57,331 bases of DNA. Origin: Candidatus Thorarchaeota archaeon. Lineage in GTDB: Archaea; Asgardarchaeota; Thorarchaeia; Thorarchaeales; Thorarchaeaceae. Below, in pieces: positions 32,901 to 42,917 of the stretch (position 1 is the stretch's first letter; each line of letters begins with the position of its first letter). The translations under genes and the position numbers were made by a program. The notes beneath the pieces were generated by a model that ran no database searches, was not told the origin of the DNA, and saw nothing but the letters and a program-made list of their open reading frames with translations. The stretch is from assembly GCA_016840855.1 (NCBI GenBank), contig JAEORO010000025.1, positions 1-57,331 on the forward strand, written 5' to 3'.

Positions 32901-33617
32901 TCATCGTATCTTCTTCTCAAAGAGCTTCCATCCGTCAGGGATAAGCGCCTTGACCTCATCAAGACTGGTCGATGATGTGATCACGATGTCGACTGATTTA
33001 CTTTCTCCGGGAACCAAATTTCCAAGATTCCACTGAAGTCCAGTCGCCACGTCCATTGGCCCAAGCTCGAGATTGTTTTGTAAATCTGGGAATTCTTCAC
33101 TCACTATCAGTTTTGCTGGTGCTGAGATTTCCCATCGGTCTGGTTCCGGACGTGATGCTAGTGCTACAATTAGAGGGTTTCCATCATATACCAGCATTGT
33201 GCTGGTTTCCTGGTCATAGACACCAACATCGTCTTTGTAGCTAGCTGGACCTCCTATATCAAAGTCCATGAATTCAAATAGCTTCATGTTATTGATTGGT
33301 TGTTCGGTCACATTTCTCGTCTTATGCCGTATAAGCAGCATGGGTTTGTTATGACTCCAAACTTGAATGTCCGTTTGTATCGCTGGCACTCCATCCAATA
33401 ACGGTGAATGACTTAGAGATACCTCAAGCATTCCTTTACCAGTCATTGCTTTTTCTAGGGAGAAAGAGTCATTCTCAGTAGACGCAGCCATGCAGAACAT
33501 CTCATCCACATAGTATGTCAACCAGAATCCACCCTTATACCCTGCTGGATTCCGAAGTAACAGCCGATCCTTTCCGCGGGAATCTATCAGACTGAGGCGC
33601 TTCATGAAGAAACCCAA
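32901..33617 (-). CDS. Hypothetical 238-aa beta-rich protein
   Basis: I do not recognise this family. The protein starts MGFFMKRLSLID (or at the second Met) and is mostly beta strands with Trp, Asn and Gly turns, e.g. GGFWLTYYVDEMFCMAAS, AIQTDIQVWSHNKPMLLIRHKTRN and GPMDVATGLQWNLGNLVPGESKSVDIVI. The last of these resembles the closing strand of Ig-like or beta-sandwich domains. There is no signal peptide, so it is probably cytosolic. It is convergent with the winged-helix gene. Confidence 0.55.
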   Translation of the reverse strand: MGFFMKRLSLIDSRGKDRLLLRNPAGYKGGFWLTYYVDEMFCMAASTENDSFSLEKAMTGKGMLEVSLSHSPLLDGVPAIQTDIQVWSHNKPMLLIRHKTRNVTEQPINNMKLFEFMDFDIGGPASYKDDVGVYDQETSTMLVYDGNPLIVALASRPEPDRWEISAPAKLIVSEEFPDLQNNLELGPMDVATGLQWNLGNLVPGESKSVDIVITSSTSLDEVKALIPDGWKLFEKKIR

Positions 33618-33848
33618 ACTACCTCGTCCTCAGGTTACACACTCGACACAGTATGTGAGGTCTAACCTTGGCTTTCGGTTGCCAGTTTCTAAGGTCTCAG
33701 ACATGACCGATCACGCTACCTATGCTAAAGAAACCTATCTCTCTCCTGATATAAACGTCATGCTATCTCAGATATGGTTCAGTAAGTCATAGTTCATAAA
33801 GTTGATAAACCACCCACTATCCCGTGACACGTCTAGGTGCATTTTCAT

Positions 33849-35078
33849 ATGACAAATCTCACTGTCGAACAACTCCAGAAGTGGTACAAAAAACGGCTTG
33901 TAGACAAATCTAAGGATTTCATTAAGCAAGCTGAGAAAAGCTATCGAATTGTAGAAACCACCTTGAAAGACATTGAGAAGTTATCAAAAGAGTTCAAGGA
34001 TGAAGAAGATGAAGAACTCGAATCTGGAACCATAGCGACACGATTTGCACAAAAGGTTGAGGAGATTGTTTCTGATTTTTATCTTGGCAAGGAAATCACG
34101 TATGAAAACACAGAAGCAATGCAGGCTGAAATTCAACGCTTTATACAAGAATTATGGGGTGCTGGTGCTCGATGGATTCGAAGGATGGATAAGCGTTACA
34201 AGAATGTCATCAAGACCCTCGACACATACATGAAAGAACTCGCTCGGGAAATGAATAAGATAAGCAAACTACTGTATGAATTCAGTTGGGTCAAAGATCT
34301 CGAACGAATTGGAGGTCGTATTAAAACACTGCACGAATTAACCTTCAGTAAAGAGATATTTGAAGAACAAATTCGGCAAGTTCGCCAGAAGATTGAAACT
34401 GCAAAATCCGAATTCGAGTCTGCAAAGAAAGCATATAGTGAATTCTCTGAAACATCCAATGTTGCAGAACTGCTTAGTTTAGATGAACAAGCTGAACATA
34501 TTGGGAGTATTCTGAGGATGAAACTTAATCCACTGAAGAAACAAGTAAAGAAATTCTTCCAACATGATACTGGCATCCGTGTGAGTCCCGTGGGCCAGAA
34601 AGCTTTGACCGATTATTTTGAAGATCCCTACAAAGCAATCGCAGAAGAGTCAGAGGGATATCCTGGACTTAATGAGGGACTAACCGGATTACGTGAAGCA
34701 ATAGAAAGAGGAAAATTGCCTCTCAAAGATCGACTTGCTAGGAGAGCAATAGAAGAAGTTGAGGCAATACAGAATGGTGGCTTACAAAAACTTCAGAATC
34801 AAGCAAAGGAGGTTGAGAACAAGCGTCATACATACGCAGGCTCTGATGTTTACGCAAAGAATGAAAATCTCCAAAATGCAGTAAATGAGGCTAAAAAGAA
34901 TCTAGAATACCATCATAATGATATGTTACGAATTAGAGATGAAATCACGAAGCAGATTGACAAGGTCAAGGAATTCAAGAACCGCATTGAAACAGAGATT
35001 CTTAGTGCATTCAATGAGAAAGTCACAATACAGATTGAAGTCAGTTTAGAACCACTGCTAGATATGTGCCAAATATAA
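33849..35078 (+). CDS. Long coiled-coil protein (about 409 aa)
   Basis: Almost the whole length is predicted helix with heptad-like patterns and high Lys/Glu content, e.g. DTYMKELAREMNKISKLLYEFS and EEQIRQVRQKIETAKSEFE. A central break around VSPVGQKALTDYFEDPYKAIAEES may be a hinge, giving two coiled-coil arms. There is no ATPase head, so it is not a complete SMC/Rad50 protein, though it could partner one. The ATG at 33849 follows AGGTG. It is the first of several coiled-coil genes up to 44.4 kb and lies directly before the DTD2 gene. Confidence 0.65.
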   Translation: MTNLTVEQLQKWYKKRLVDKSKDFIKQAEKSYRIVETTLKDIEKLSKEFKDEEDEELESGTIATRFAQKVEEIVSDFYLGKEITYENTEAMQAEIQRFIQELWGAGARWIRRMDKRYKNVIKTLDTYMKELAREMNKISKLLYEFSWVKDLERIGGRIKTLHELTFSKEIFEEQIRQVRQKIETAKSEFESAKKAYSEFSETSNVAELLSLDEQAEHIGSILRMKLNPLKKQVKKFFQHDTGIRVSPVGQKALTDYFEDPYKAIAEESEGYPGLNEGLTGLREAIERGKLPLKDRLARRAIEEVEAIQNGGLQKLQNQAKEVENKRHTYAGSDVYAKNENLQNAVNEAKKNLEYHHNDMLRIRDEITKQIDKVKEFKNRIETEILSAFNEKVTIQIEVSLEPLLDMCQI

Positions 35079-35098
35079 CTAGATTGGGGAAAAGGACT

Positions 35099-35923
35099 TT
35101 GAGAATTCTCGTCACTTCAGAACAAGATATTGCTAGTATGACAATAAAAGACATTCTTATTTCTGAATATGGGTTCTCTCAGACAAAAGAAACCTTCGAA
35201 GGCAATCCAATTTTTTCGATAAGCGAGAATGTCAAGATTATCACAACAAATCGAGATATGATTCATTGCGACCATCTTGAAAATCATTTTGAAACAGAAG
35301 CATTCATTTTTTGTTCAAGACATCGTGCTGAATCAGGAAGACCTGCTCTATTGGTCCATAGTACCGGGAATCTGGGTCCCGAAGCACTATTTGGAGGAAA
35401 ACCATACCAACTTTCTGTATCTGCCCCTTCGCTTGTTTCAACTGCATTAAAGAAGTTGAATGAAGAGCGTAACTGTCTTGGACTAAATGAATTCGATGTA
35501 TCCCTAGAAGTGACTCATCATGGTCCTACATCAATGAAGACGCCGCTTGTTTTTATTGAGCTAGGAAGCTCGGAAGAATATTGGACTCATAAAGAAGGCG
35601 CTAGTGCTGTTGCTGCAGCAGTAATGGATTGTACTAGCGAATCCCTATCTGGCGACTCAGTAATTGGTTTTGGAGGCACTCATTATGCGAGCAAGTTTAA
35701 CAAGATTGTACTAGAAAACAATTACAAGATAGGTCATATCGCCCCCAAACATGCCATAAATGGTTTGACAGAGGATGTTCTGAATCAAATGATTACCCGA
35801 TCGTCAAATCCGATAAAATGTGCTATCATCGATTGGAAAGGCATGAATGCAGAAAATAAGGCACATGTTCTTCCTATGCTTGAAGGTGCTAACATAGAAG
35901 TAATTCGTGCAAAGAATGCGTAA
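35099..35923 (+). CDS. D-aminoacyl-tRNA deacylase (DTD2/GEK1 family)
   Basis: This protein of about 275 aa follows the DTD2 pattern found in archaea and plants: the N-terminal strand RILVTSEQD, the FCSRHRAESGRPALLVHSTGN segment, DVSLEVTHHGPTSMKTPLVFIELGSSEEYW, and GFGGTHYASKF with GHIAPKHA. It hydrolyses D-aminoacyl-tRNAs and also aldehyde-modified aminoacyl-tRNA, using a metal-dependent site. The start is taken as TTG 35099, because GGGGA lies about eight bases upstream and the family begins at this strand. The GTG at 35066 would overlap the upstream coiled-coil gene. Confidence 0.9.
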   Translation: MRILVTSEQDIASMTIKDILISEYGFSQTKETFEGNPIFSISENVKIITTNRDMIHCDHLENHFETEAFIFCSRHRAESGRPALLVHSTGNLGPEALFGGKPYQLSVSAPSLVSTALKKLNEERNCLGLNEFDVSLEVTHHGPTSMKTPLVFIELGSSEEYWTHKEGASAVAAAVMDCTSESLSGDSVIGFGGTHYASKFNKIVLENNYKIGHIAPKHAINGLTEDVLNQMITRSSNPIKCAIIDWKGMNAENKAHVLPMLEGANIEVIRAKNA

Positions 35924-36048
35924 TTCTGTGCAGAAACTCATATTTTTTCAAAAAAAACCATCTTTCAATCGAGTGACTACATTCCCGAAAGCCTAATTAC
36001 ACTCTCCGACACACAACGGACATTATCGCCACCTAAGTAGGGGATGCT

Positions 36049-36942
36049 ATGGTCACAGAGAAGATTGATGTTGGCATCGAAGATATCCAAGAGAAAGTAG
36101 ACAAACTGTCTGATGAACTTGCCACTCTACGTGATGAGCTAAAAGAGCTTGATACTCTAAAAGAGCTTGATAAGAAGCTTGATGACCTCACTAAATCTTT
36201 GAAAGGAATAGAATCCAAGAAGCTTGATGACATTGCTAAGTCAGTCGCTGATATTGATTCTGCAGTAAAAGAAATGGAAGATTCGAAAGAATCCACAGTA
36301 ATCATAAAGAAGCTTGATGATATGTTAATATCTTTGGCAGATATCGATGCGGTGCCTAAAAGACTAGATGACCTTCAGAATTACATTGCTGGTCTTTCTA
36401 CTATTGAAGATAAGGTTCAGGATCTCTCTGGTAAGTTTGAGGAAACAAATGAGATTGTAGGAATTATTGTACGTCAACTAGATGATATTGAACGGAAATA
36501 CAATGTAGCAATTGATAAGGTCACTGAGGCTGTTGATGCCCTTTCATCTTTTATTCAGAATCAAGATGCTCGATCTGCGGAAGTTGCCAAACCTGCGAAG
36601 AAACCACCTTCTGAAACTGAACCTGAAGAGAAACCCAAGGTCAAAGCTCTAGATAAGGCTAGTTTACCATCAACAATTGACGCACTGATGGATGACTTGA
36701 TGGCTCTTGTTGTGCCACAGACTGAAGCCGCAGAGATGGCTGAATCGCTTGAAGCAGTACGCGACAAGCTTACCACCATGATTAAGGGACACACTCCAGT
36801 TCTATTCCAATTTGGTAAACGTGCTCGTGAACTCAAATCATATCCCCCCACTGCAACATTGAATGAGAATGATATTGCTAGTCTAAGTAGAGAAATTAAA
36901 TCATGGAAAATAAAACTTAAAGAAATGGCTGACAGCAGCTAA
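36049..36942 (+). CDS. Coiled-coil protein (297 aa)
   Basis: The first 170 residues are acidic coiled coil with repeated D-x-L-x-x-x-L patterns (KKLDDLTKSLKGIESKKLDDIAKSVADIDSA style). A flexible Pro/Glu-rich linker follows around 185-205 and a compact helical C-terminal domain of about 90 residues (DALMDDLMALVVPQTEAAEM and later). The ATG at 36049 follows AGGGGATG. I recognise no family. The layout, a rod with a globular end, suggests a scaffold or adaptor. It stands between DTD2 and the unknown Cys protein gene. Confidence 0.6.
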   Translation: MVTEKIDVGIEDIQEKVDKLSDELATLRDELKELDTLKELDKKLDDLTKSLKGIESKKLDDIAKSVADIDSAVKEMEDSKESTVIIKKLDDMLISLADIDAVPKRLDDLQNYIAGLSTIEDKVQDLSGKFEETNEIVGIIVRQLDDIERKYNVAIDKVTEAVDALSSFIQNQDARSAEVAKPAKKPPSETEPEEKPKVKALDKASLPSTIDALMDDLMALVVPQTEAAEMAESLEAVRDKLTTMIKGHTPVLFQFGKRARELKSYPPTATLNENDIASLSREIKSWKIKLKEMADSS

Positions 36943-37105
36943 TCCGCCTTGATTTTTCATCTCATTATATGGTTTGATAAAACAAGGTTTATTTCTATTA
37001 AACAACAATGCGCAACTTGACTCACTTTCAGTGATTCAATAGTACTCATTGAGTTGGATTTTTTCCATCTCTTTCAGATACAAGACTTCAGTGGATTTGA
37101 CGATT

Positions 37106-37912
37106 ATGAATGTTAGGAAACATAACCAAGAATTCGCACAACGATTAGACCTCCTTGATGGCACAGCTGATACACAGCTAGCTCTAGAACTCATTGAGCT
37201 TCATGAGAAGAAGTGTACAGTGTGCCAAGAAGATCGACTAGGTTGTACTGTGAGACCTGCATGTATGAATAGGAATTATCTCAATGCTCTCATCGAGATA
37301 GGCGTCAATCCACAAGATTTGCCAGGATTTTGCTACAGTCAACACCTTGAACAGATACGTCGCTTTATTCTTGAAAAGAAAGGACGAGAAATGACTGATA
37401 GACGAATTCCAATCAAAGATTTGCTATCGATATTGGGAGTTAGTTCCATACGTCATTTCACTACCAAATTCAAGAAAGAGTGGAAAGGATTCTCCTCAGC
37501 ACATGAAGAGAATGTTATGATTGTGAAAGGAGATAATCTGATATTTCACTTTGATTTTGCAAGAGGAATTGTCACCCTCAATCCTCGAAATGATCCAATT
37601 CAAAATTTCGAGGTGTTTAATCTCTATTGTCAGATTTTCTCAAACTATTATGGTCTGAAAATATCGGTCACCGATTTGACTCTAACCTGGTGGCTCCTCT
37701 CGATCAATGTTGAGGGGCTTACTCCGAGTAGTGTAAAGAATCAACTGAAAGCTGGATCAGTAAAAGGCTTTGATGCTATCTATACTTCTGAAACAGATGA
37801 TTCTATCAAAATCCATGCTGAAGTTATAGCTGGAGAGGAATCATCAAATCTTGAAGTAGGTCAATTGAGAAACCTGTTCATACGAGTATCAAAGTTTGAG
37901 AAGCAAGAATGA
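37106..37912 (+). CDS. Hypothetical protein with N-terminal cysteine cluster
   Basis: From the ATG at 37106 the protein has about 268 aa. Its N-terminal part holds a Cys cluster: CTVCQEDRLGCTVRPACMN plus a downstream FCYSQH, a plausible zinc or Fe-S site. The remainder is alpha/beta with RRFILEKKGREMTDRRI and KDLLSILGVSSIRHF, the latter possibly a helix-turn-helix. Upstream in-frame starts (TTG 37049) exist but have no ribosome site. It lies 55 bases before the giant coiled-coil gene in the same direction and may be cotranscribed. Family not recognised. Confidence 0.55.
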   Translation: MNVRKHNQEFAQRLDLLDGTADTQLALELIELHEKKCTVCQEDRLGCTVRPACMNRNYLNALIEIGVNPQDLPGFCYSQHLEQIRRFILEKKGREMTDRRIPIKDLLSILGVSSIRHFTTKFKKEWKGFSSAHEENVMIVKGDNLIFHFDFARGIVTLNPRNDPIQNFEVFNLYCQIFSNYYGLKISVTDLTLTWWLLSINVEGLTPSSVKNQLKAGSVKGFDAIYTSETDDSIKIHAEVIAGEESSNLEVGQLRNLFIRVSKFEKQE

Positions 37913-37967
37913 ACTGACAACAATCATACTATGTTATGGTTTCTCTTGTCAGTGGTGGGATGCGTAA

Positions 37968-40900
37968 ATGAGTGATACGGCAGTTACGGAAGTAGTATCC
38001 GTTCTGAAAAAGAATCTTGGCATCACGGATGCTGAGTCCAAGGCTATTCTACCTGTGTACCTTGGTGGAAACATGACTGCAGGTGGAGTTTCTCTTATGT
38101 CCGGAGAGAATCTATCAACAGTCGAGAAGGCTCTTCAACGACTTGTAAAGAAAGGTCTAGTGAAAGAGATTGGTGGTATAGTTCCTGTCTATCGACCTGT
38201 ACCACCGTATTTAGCTCTCTCAGATGAGTTGAAATCTCACTTGAGTGAGATTCAAAATTTGATAGAACAATCTGAGAAGACCTTCAGTTCTAAATCTGAA
38301 GAGATTGATAATAATATTGAGAAGATTATCACCTCTCAGAATAAATCCTTAGATACGGTTAGGAAATCGCTTACTAAATATGAAGATGAGATGATTGAGC
38401 TTGTAAGCAGCCGTATTGAACAAGTCAAATCAACAGCGGCATCAGTCATGGCTTCTGTTTCAGAAGAAGTTGAGGACATCATGAACAAGCTAGACACATC
38501 ATTAGATAATAGACTAGGTGCCAAACTTTCTGAACTACAGGGTGAAATCGACAAGAGTCAACTAAGGTTGGAGAAAGATGTAAAGCGGATTTCCCGGGAG
38601 TTTGACAAATGGTTGAAGGTTGAACGGAAAGCAACGCTGACATCAATCTCTGAATTTGAAATAAAAGCTCAATCCCTAATTGAAGTTGCTCGTAATGCAG
38701 TCACTAAGGCTCTTGAAGCATCTTCTACTGCGTTACAAAATATCACTCAAGAAATGACAAAAGCACTGAGCTCGATGACATCGTCTGCTTCTGATAATGG
38801 TGTCGAGATTCTCAACTCAGTGTCTGAAAATCTCACTCAACTTCTTGTTCATCTCGAAGGTGAACTTGATCAAACTTATTCGGCTGGTCAGGAAGCCCTC
38901 CAAGCAGTTCTGGTTCAAGCTAAAAGAATTCCAGAAGAATTTGGTGAGTTTACTCGGAATAAAATCTTCTCAGCAGCTGAAATCATAGAAGCAGTTAGTG
39001 GAGATATAGATGATTGGAAAGAAGAGGTTTCTAGTTTCATGGATGTCGCATCCCAATCCGTAACCTCTCAACTAGATCAGGTTGCATCTACCGACTCAAG
39101 CTATATTGAAGTACTAAAGAACACGCTCACATCACATATTGAGAAAGTAAATGGGATGATTAGCGAGGAGTATGATCAGGTTCAGGATTTAGCAACGACT
39201 CTTGGCGCTGATTGCGAAACAACCCTCGCAGATACTCGTGTCCTAGTTCTCGAACTTCTGCAAAAGCAGAACGAAACTGAACAAACTTCATGTGATGAGG
39301 CTGGTAAGACACTCTCTTCAGAGCTTGACAAATGGGTGCAAACAACTGTGAATACAATTGCATCGAACCTAAAATCAACCTCTGATGACATTTCTAATAT
39401 TCTCAAAACTGAATCCACTGAATTGAATACATTAGCTGAAGCTATGAATAGTCGGCTGAAATCTGCATTTAACGCTATTATCAAGACTACAGCCACCAAG
39501 AATGAGGCATTAATCACCTCTGTAAAGAAAACTACACACGATTTTGAGGTGAATGTTGGATCAACGCTTGATGAGCTAATCAGTAGCTTTGCCACTACTA
39601 CCGAGAAACAGGTCCTTGACTCAAAGAAACTCTATGAACGTTTGAGAGAACGACTTGATAAAAGGATGAATCAAAGTGTCACTGCGATAACCTCTCAAGC
39701 AGACAAGATTGATTCAGAGATTGATACGATAATCAAACAACAAGTAGATCGCATTGACCAACACACTTTGGGCATTCGGGAAGAATTTCATACTCACCTT
39801 GAAGATATTACACGCCAATTCATTACGCTTACCCAAAGTATGGAAGCCACTTTCAATGGCCTTCTATCAAGTCAAGCAGTTGAAGCACGTGATCTAATTG
39901 CATCGACGCATGGAGAATTCAAGAATACCTTGAAATCTGAAATGACTGGACTTAAGGAAGACTCGTCGAAACTACAAAAAGAATACTCGGCTGAACTTGG
40001 ATTAAAAATTGATGAGGTTGCTTCCTCCGTTGCTTCAGTCAAGCATTCCCTTGATGATTTGGCAGTGAAAAAGAGATACGAGTTGTCAGAGAGTATGGCT
40101 GAAGCTCTTGCAAAGCTTGAACAATCTATTGTTGCTACAGAGGAAAATCTACGAAGCATGGAAACAGGCATTATCAAGCAATTTACCGATAACTATGACC
40201 AAGTAACTCAAGAATTCAATCTTACTGTTGACAGCGCAAGAGATACAATCACTGAACGATTGGACAATGTTCGTGTGGTTACGACTGATGCGTTGGAGAA
40301 AAGCACTGCTGCTGCTAAGAGCGCAGCAGATTCCTTCATCTCAGCACAGAAGGATCACAAACAGAGATTCTTGGCTGACACAAGTAAGAAAATAAATCAG
40401 CTTGCCACTAAGCGAGTTAAGGCATCAAGTCAACAAATTGAAGAATTCCATTCAGAGCTCTCAGAACGTGAAACTAGAGGAGTTAAGGGTCGAAATTCGT
40501 CAAAAGAGGAGGTTATTCAAGCTGTTGAAGCAAGAAGAGCTGAAGTAACCCAGGCATTCGATGCTGCATCAGTTTGGGTGGATTCCACAGTAGCTAATGT
40601 GTCTACGTCACTTGAAACATTTGGTACAAAACTTAGTAATGAACTGACCCTTATGCAAAGAAATCTCCAGAAGACTGCAGATGAGGTTCTTACTTCCATT
40701 ACAGAACGAGGCGATTCTGATATAGCTAAGTTTGCAGATATCACTACGACACTTTTCGAAGATGCAGAATCTAAGGTTGGTGCCAGAATTGATGATTTTG
40801 GAACTAGCTGTGCCTCTGCATTAGCTAAAGGCACTGATGCATTTACATCGCTGCCTAACCAAATGACTGAGAAAATAGTCGAGGTTGATAAAATGATTCT

Positions 40901-41870
40901 CCAAGAAACAAACCAGCATTATGGCATGGTTGCTGAAAAGCTTGCATCCTCGTTTACCGATTTCCAAAGATCATTTGAGTCCGCATCAGAGGAATTTCGT
41001 AATCTTTTGGAACAAGCTTCTATCCAAACCACTGAAAAACGGAATGAGGCTATTAAAACCATCCAAGATAGTGCAAGTTTCACAAATCAACATGCTGCAA
41101 GAAAATTAGAAACAATAGGCTTAGAGCTTAAAACGCAACTTAGCACTCAATCTTCAACTCTCATTGAGAAGAACAATTCTGAAATTACAGCTAAGAATCT
41201 GATATTGACGGAAACCGTCACTCATGCAAGAAATCAATCAAATGAAGAACTTACATTACTCAGACAAACTCGAAGTGACGCACTCTCAAAATTCAGTGAT
41301 CAAGTGGATAAATCGTTCAGAAGATGGTCGAATACTCAGAAGAGTGAAATTGAAGCACTAAACGAAAATGTCAAACAAACCATTACTGGCGTCACTAACC
41401 TGACGACTACGGCCGCTGACACTTTAGGCTCAATACAGGCTGCGAGCGAAAAATTGTTAGACGTATCAACTGAAAGAACTTGGTATCTTAGTGGGATAGA
41501 AGAAGCATGTGCTCATATTAGTGACATGGCAAATCGTGCAGCTGATTCAGTAGTTGTTTCTGTTCATGATTTATCTTGCTTGGATCTAAAGAAACTTGCT
41601 AGGATTAAGACTCCCAAACGGAAAGTCCTAATCATTCCTGAAACAGAAGAACTAGATCCAGCCCTTGAAACCTTGGATGGATGGCGGATAATGCAGACGA
41701 AAACGCCTATGCTCCTCTCAGTTATTGATGAGCGCGAAATTCTAGTCGGGGGCACCACAGCGTCTGAAAAGCACATTGCAATAGTTTCTGAAGATGCAAC
41801 CTATCTCAAGCTTTACCATGATGTATTAGGACCAAGGTTAATCCGCAACCAAGCTGCTTCAGAGATGTAA
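37968..41870 (+). CDS. TrmB-like regulator ends joined by about 1100 residues of coiled coil
   Basis: Residues 1 to about 85 look like the TrmB winged helix: LKKNLGITDAESKAILPVYLGG, NLSTVEKALQRLVKKGLVKEIGG and the signature PVYRPVPP. Residues about 90-1185 are almost continuous coiled coil rich in Ser, Thr, Lys, Glu and Gln, with no ATPase motif. The last 110 residues (VVVSVHDLSCLDL, RKVLIIPETEEL, LLSVIDEREILVGG) resemble the C-terminal ligand/PLD-like domain found in TrmB proteins. TrmB proteins are usually 250-350 aa, so this looks like a regulator whose two ends are separated by a very long rod. It could link DNA sites over distance or be structural; this is inference. Confidence 0.75.
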   Translation: MSDTAVTEVVSVLKKNLGITDAESKAILPVYLGGNMTAGGVSLMSGENLSTVEKALQRLVKKGLVKEIGGIVPVYRPVPPYLALSDELKSHLSEIQNLIEQSEKTFSSKSEEIDNNIEKIITSQNKSLDTVRKSLTKYEDEMIELVSSRIEQVKSTAASVMASVSEEVEDIMNKLDTSLDNRLGAKLSELQGEIDKSQLRLEKDVKRISREFDKWLKVERKATLTSISEFEIKAQSLIEVARNAVTKALEASSTALQNITQEMTKALSSMTSSASDNGVEILNSVSENLTQLLVHLEGELDQTYSAGQEALQAVLVQAKRIPEEFGEFTRNKIFSAAEIIEAVSGDIDDWKEEVSSFMDVASQSVTSQLDQVASTDSSYIEVLKNTLTSHIEKVNGMISEEYDQVQDLATTLGADCETTLADTRVLVLELLQKQNETEQTSCDEAGKTLSSELDKWVQTTVNTIASNLKSTSDDISNILKTESTELNTLAEAMNSRLKSAFNAIIKTTATKNEALITSVKKTTHDFEVNVGSTLDELISSFATTTEKQVLDSKKLYERLRERLDKRMNQSVTAITSQADKIDSEIDTIIKQQVDRIDQHTLGIREEFHTHLEDITRQFITLTQSMEATFNGLLSSQAVEARDLIASTHGEFKNTLKSEMTGLKEDSSKLQKEYSAELGLKIDEVASSVASVKHSLDDLAVKKRYELSESMAEALAKLEQSIVATEENLRSMETGIIKQFTDNYDQVTQEFNLTVDSARDTITERLDNVRVVTTDALEKSTAAAKSAADSFISAQKDHKQRFLADTSKKINQLATKRVKASSQQIEEFHSELSERETRGVKGRNSSKEEVIQAVEARRAEVTQAFDAASVWVDSTVANVSTSLETFGTKLSNELTLMQRNLQKTADEVLTSITERGDSDIAKFADITTTLFEDAESKVGARIDDFGTSCASALAKGTDAFTSLPNQMTEKIVEVDKMILQETNQHYGMVAEKLASSFTDFQRSFESASEEFRNLLEQASIQTTEKRNEAIKTIQDSASFTNQHAARKLETIGLELKTQLSTQSSTLIEKNNSEITAKNLILTETVTHARNQSNEELTLLRQTRSDALSKFSDQVDKSFRRWSNTQKSEIEALNENVKQTITGVTNLTTTAADTLGSIQAASEKLLDVSTERTWYLSGIEEACAHISDMANRAADSVVVSVHDLSCLDLKKLARIKTPKRKVLIIPETEELDPALETLDGWRIMQTKTPMLLSVIDEREILVGGTTASEKHIAIVSEDATYLKLYHDVLGPRLIRNQAASEM

Positions 41871-42317
41871 TGTGTAAATAATGGCATCCTCATCAAAATA
41901 ATAGGATGGGACCTTAGATGACTCCTTAAATCCACTAGACTCGTAGAGCTGTCTAGCTGGAAGATTGTGCTCTCGAACCTCAAGACGACATGCTCGTACA
42001 TTATTGACCCTTAAATGGTTTAGAATATGAGATAGGAGTAACCTACCTTGACCTTTTTTCCGTTCAGTTGATTTGATTGCTAGGTTGAGAATATGACCTT
42101 CTCGTTTACGACTATTGATTTCCCATACTGCGTAACCAATTATGCTGCTCTCCTTCTCAATCACATCCATGAATATGCATCTTGATTCTCTCAATGATGA
42201 CTTTCCAGATGCAATGCAGATATTGAAGAAGATGGAATATTCCCATGGGACAGGAAAACTCTCTCGTTCAATATTCATAATCTCTTCGAGGTCTTCCAAT
42301 CTGACTTTCCTTATCAT
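41859..42317 (-). CDS. rimI: RimI-like GNAT N-acetyltransferase
   Basis: The 152-aa protein has the RimI/Naa10 pattern: an N-terminal IRKVRLEDLEEIMNIERESFPVPW, the motif-A segment STERKKGQGRLLLSHILNHL (Q-x-x-G-x-G/R) and LEVREHNLPARQLYESSGFKE. It acetylates the alpha-amino group of nascent or ribosomal proteins in relatives. It overlaps the convergent giant gene by 12 bases. Confidence is high for the fold; the substrate is unknown. Confidence 0.88.
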   Translation of the reverse strand: MIRKVRLEDLEEIMNIERESFPVPWEYSIFFNICIASGKSSLRESRCIFMDVIEKESSIIGYAVWEINSRKREGHILNLAIKSTERKKGQGRLLLSHILNHLRVNNVRACRLEVREHNLPARQLYESSGFKESSKVPSYYFDEDAIIYTLHL

Positions 42318-42362
42318 TGAATCATTTCACTCCTAGTCAGATGAATGTACCTAGCAATTTCA

Positions 42363-42707
42363 TCACTCTTCTTCAACAGGATTCCCACATGAATAACAAA
42401 ATACTGCTCGTTCAGGAAGAGGATTTCCACAGAAATGACAGGAGGTTTCTACACGTAGATAACTTGGTTTCTGTTTTAATGGTGAGGAATAACGCGCATC
42501 ATCAACCCAATTTTTATTCGCCCACCAAAAGCACATCATGACAATGAAAAGCGTTGATAGCATGATAAATGGAGCTAGGTCTCCAGCAATGAAAAAAGGA
42601 AAGATAAAGAAGTAACTGCCATCTCCAAGGTTCAACAGAGAAATCCCTAAACCTAGAATAATGAATCCAAGTGCAATCACGTATAGTTCTTTTAACCTCA
42701 AATGCAC
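42363..42707 (-). CDS. Small membrane protein with zinc ribbon
   Basis: The 114-aa protein has two N-terminal membrane helices (ELYVIALGFIILGLGISLLNL and LAPFIMLSTLFIVMMCFWW). After a basic linker it ends in a zinc ribbon CHFCGNPLPERAVFCYSCGNP. The layout is like that of the 124-aa protein at 5307-5681, although sequence similarity is slight. Such proteins are common in archaea and usually uncharacterised; the ribbon may bind a cytosolic partner. Confidence 0.65.
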   Translation of the reverse strand: MHLRLKELYVIALGFIILGLGISLLNLGDGSYFFIFPFFIAGDLAPFIMLSTLFIVMMCFWWANKNWVDDARYSSPLKQKPSYLRVETSCHFCGNPLPERAVFCYSCGNPVEEE

Positions 42708-42917
42708 CTCACCTCAGAAATTTGAAAATACTCTGTGATTGAACCGATGGATGCTTCAAATGGTGATTGCCTAATAAATTGTGGCTCAAAACAATGTTTT
42801 TCATCAAATAGAAAAAGCACATAAGACATATCAATCATAGAGTGACATGATTTAGAGATAGCCGCCATTGTAATAATCAGCCGCGATGACTGCAGCATGA
42901 CGTGGGGGTTTTAAATT

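Noticed and set aside
33849..35078. SMC or Rad50 protein
   Set aside because: The coiled coil has no Walker A, signature or Walker B motif at either end.
36033..41776. Minus-strand open frames opposite the coiled-coil genes
   Set aside because: They are Ser-rich mirror frames of Lys/Glu/Asp-rich coding sequence, lack ribosome sites and have no recognisable domain.
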